Positions 19,852 to 20,095 of a DNA stretch of 20,095 bases are shown in pieces. Made by a program: the position numbers and the translations under genes. Within the stretch, counting starts at the first letter, position 1, and each line of letters opens with the position of its first letter. This DNA is from Ophiothrix spiculata (lineage: Eukaryota > Echinodermata > Ophiuroidea > Amphilepidida > Ophiotrichidae). The stretch is from assembly GCA_000969725.1 (NCBI GenBank), contig JXSR01S004174.1. One strand, given 5' to 3'. The notes under the pieces were generated by a model. That model saw only the letters and a program-made list of their open reading frames with translations. It searched no databases and had not been told where the DNA came from.

Positions 19852-20095
19852 ACATAATGTGAGACAAACCTTGTGACTTCCTCATCTGACATCCGCTCCA
19901 AGATGCAGCTGTGAGTGTGAGAGAATGTTTACATCTCACACCCTCTCCAATAATCCTGTCAACAGCATTGCAGAAAAGCAAAAAATTATCTACCAGACTC
20001 TATCATTATCAGCATATTTAATATAGGCCTATGAACCAAAAACATTGTCACTTTCAAATAAATTACATTGTTAATGACATCAAGGTATCATCGCA
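19852..20095. repeat. Tandem array unit 2 (runs off window end)
   Basis: This is the second copy of the 356-bp unit, with its first 244 bp visible. Substitutions relative to unit 1 lie near 19945, 19961-19962, 19990 and 19999. The low divergence means recent duplication or homogenisation. Whether it is a two-copy duplication or the edge of a longer satellite cannot be told from this window. Confidence 0.93.

Overview
This window reads as non-coding nuclear DNA of an animal. It is AT-rich (G+C near one third, judged by eye), has no open frame with a recognisable protein domain, and shows no bacterial gene packing or ribosome-binding sites. It is full of eukaryotic repeat types: miniature inverted-repeat elements, tRNA-derived SINE heads with Pol III boxes, a tandem segmental duplication and a tandem array. 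The palindrome TAGGCCTA occurs six times. I associate that with echinoderm and related marine deuterostome genomes, but this is recollection, so the lineage call is tentative. I found no intact gene, rRNA, functional tRNA or CRISPR array. The longest open frame (118 codons) is about what chance gives in 20 kb.

Layout. 1-2173: two copies of a ~145-bp direct repeat about 1.78 kb apart, the second followed by a CpG-denser stretch. 2174-7348: mostly featureless AT-rich DNA, with one imperfect foldback (4183-4291) and short tandem duplications (4320-4367, 4982-5070). 7349-9069: an unsupported 118-codon open frame and a 40-bp motif that recurs at 18477. 9070-12630: a two-copy tandem duplication of ~1.6 kb. 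Copy A carries a 242-bp element with inverted ends flanked by TAA, while copy B keeps the intact empty TAA site. This is the best-supported transposition event in the window and fits a PIF/Harbinger-type MITE. 12780-13039: a second MITE with perfect 20-bp ends and four internal copies of a 12-mer. 14336-14568: a nested foldback with a possible AAGT target duplication, then three 26-bp tandem units. 15761-17703: three SINE-like pieces with B-box motifs, the last a clear tRNA-Thr-like head on the minus strand. 18440-18882: a GC-rich hairpin unit and a 174-bp near-palindrome. 19019-19279: CpG-dense, with hairpins and a hexamer repeat. 19496-20095: a 356-bp unit in tandem, the second copy running off the end.

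No genes act together here. The biology visible is a record of transposition and local duplication. The most useful observations are the paired occupied and empty insertion site, and several hairpin-forming elements with internal motif structure that could be undescribed non-autonomous families. Percent identities and boundaries were counted by eye.
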